Positions 43,877 to 44,017 of a stretch of 44,017 bases of DNA are shown piece after piece. How positions within the stretch are numbered: the stretch's first letter is position 1; every line of letters starts with the position of its first letter. Source of the stretch: Candidatus Limnocylindrales bacterium (GTDB lineage: Bacteria; Moduliflexota; Moduliflexia; Moduliflexales; JAUQPW01). The position numbers and the translations under genes are program-made. Where the stretch lies: NCBI GenBank assembly GCA_035559535.1, contig DATMBG010000013.1, forward strand, positions 1 through 44,017, written 5' to 3'. The notes beneath the pieces are model-generated. The model searched no databases. It had not been told where the DNA came from and saw only the letters and a program-made list of their open reading frames with translations.

Positions 43877-44017
43877 GTCAAGTCTCACGACCGATTAGGA
43901 TCGGTGGGCTCAACCGGTTACCCGGCTTACACCTCCGACCTATCTACCTGGTCTTCTTCCAGGGGTCTTCAGAATCCTTGCGGATTGGGAGATCTCATCT
44001 TGAGGCGGGCTTCCCGC
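43877..44017 (-). rRNA. rrl: 23S ribosomal RNA, 3' end (partial)
   Basis: On the minus strand the segment reads GGCGGGAAGCCCGCCTCAAG, GATGAGATCTCCC, GAAGACCCCTGGAAGAAGACC-AGGTAGATAGGTCGGAGG-TGTAAGC and CCGATCCTAATCGGTCGTGA, and ends in GACTTGACT. This is the domain VI end of bacterial 23S rRNA. The gene enters from beyond the right edge. The exact 3' end is estimated from the terminal helix. No 5S gene follows within the 100 bases before mreB. Confidence 0.95.

Overview
The window is a moderate-GC bacterial chromosome segment carrying dispersed intergenic repeats. An OmpA/Pal lipoprotein, several secreted or lipid-anchored proteins and a TatC translocase indicate a diderm (Gram-negative-type) bacterium. 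CarD, pyruvate phosphate dikinase, a bacterial RRM protein, DUF72 and DUF2071 genes, and many short palindromic repeats resemble what is seen in deeply branching environmental lineages. I cannot assign a phylum from sequence alone. The window ends inside the 3' end of a minus-strand 23S rRNA gene.

Layout. 1-413: repeats and a sigma70-type promoter. 414-4743: sugar-type ABC importer (binding protein and two permeases, no ATPase) with a TIM-barrel hydrolase-like protein. 5064-5999: exported ankyrin-repeat protein. 6161-10300 (minus): ppdK, an AhpD-like protein, and an isolated rplC. 10559-15996 (plus): SGNH lipoprotein, moaB, dcd, plsC, moaD, moaE, pepA; the mo- genes form a partial molybdopterin set. 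16279-21405 (minus): VOC protein, DoxX and an oligopeptide-type ABC importer, again without ATPases. 21719-22639: degenerate Nudix protein and a cupin. 22720-28393: ECF sigma factor, zinc-finger anti-sigma-like protein, and a 1.4 kb-residue-class protein (about 1390 aa) joining a Lon-protease-like fold to a STAND NTPase, followed by a methyltransferase. 29749-31666: PDZ protein and a histidine-kinase/receiver relic. 31743-34164: CarD and RRM genes facing each other, each behind a MITE, a promoter and a shared leader RNA. 34421-43768: DUF2071, DUF72, zinc-ribbon, TerC, HtpX, K+ channel, Pal, TatC and MreB. 43877-44017: 23S rRNA 3' end.

Most interesting points. (1) The ECF sigma / zinc-binding anti-sigma / Lon-STAND cluster looks like a signal-gated proteolytic sigma-release module. 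Its logic is analogous to CRISPR-associated CalpL-CalpT-CalpS, but an NTPase with helical repeats sits in the place of the SAVED sensor. (2) The carD-like and RRM genes share a structured leader that ends in an intrinsic terminator and shows a compensatory base-pair change, so it may be an attenuator or an sRNA. (3) A MITE family (three copies here) places the same end 16-19 bp upstream of a TTGACA -35 box each time. (4) Palindromic simple-sequence arrays sit immediately before the start codons of four genes.
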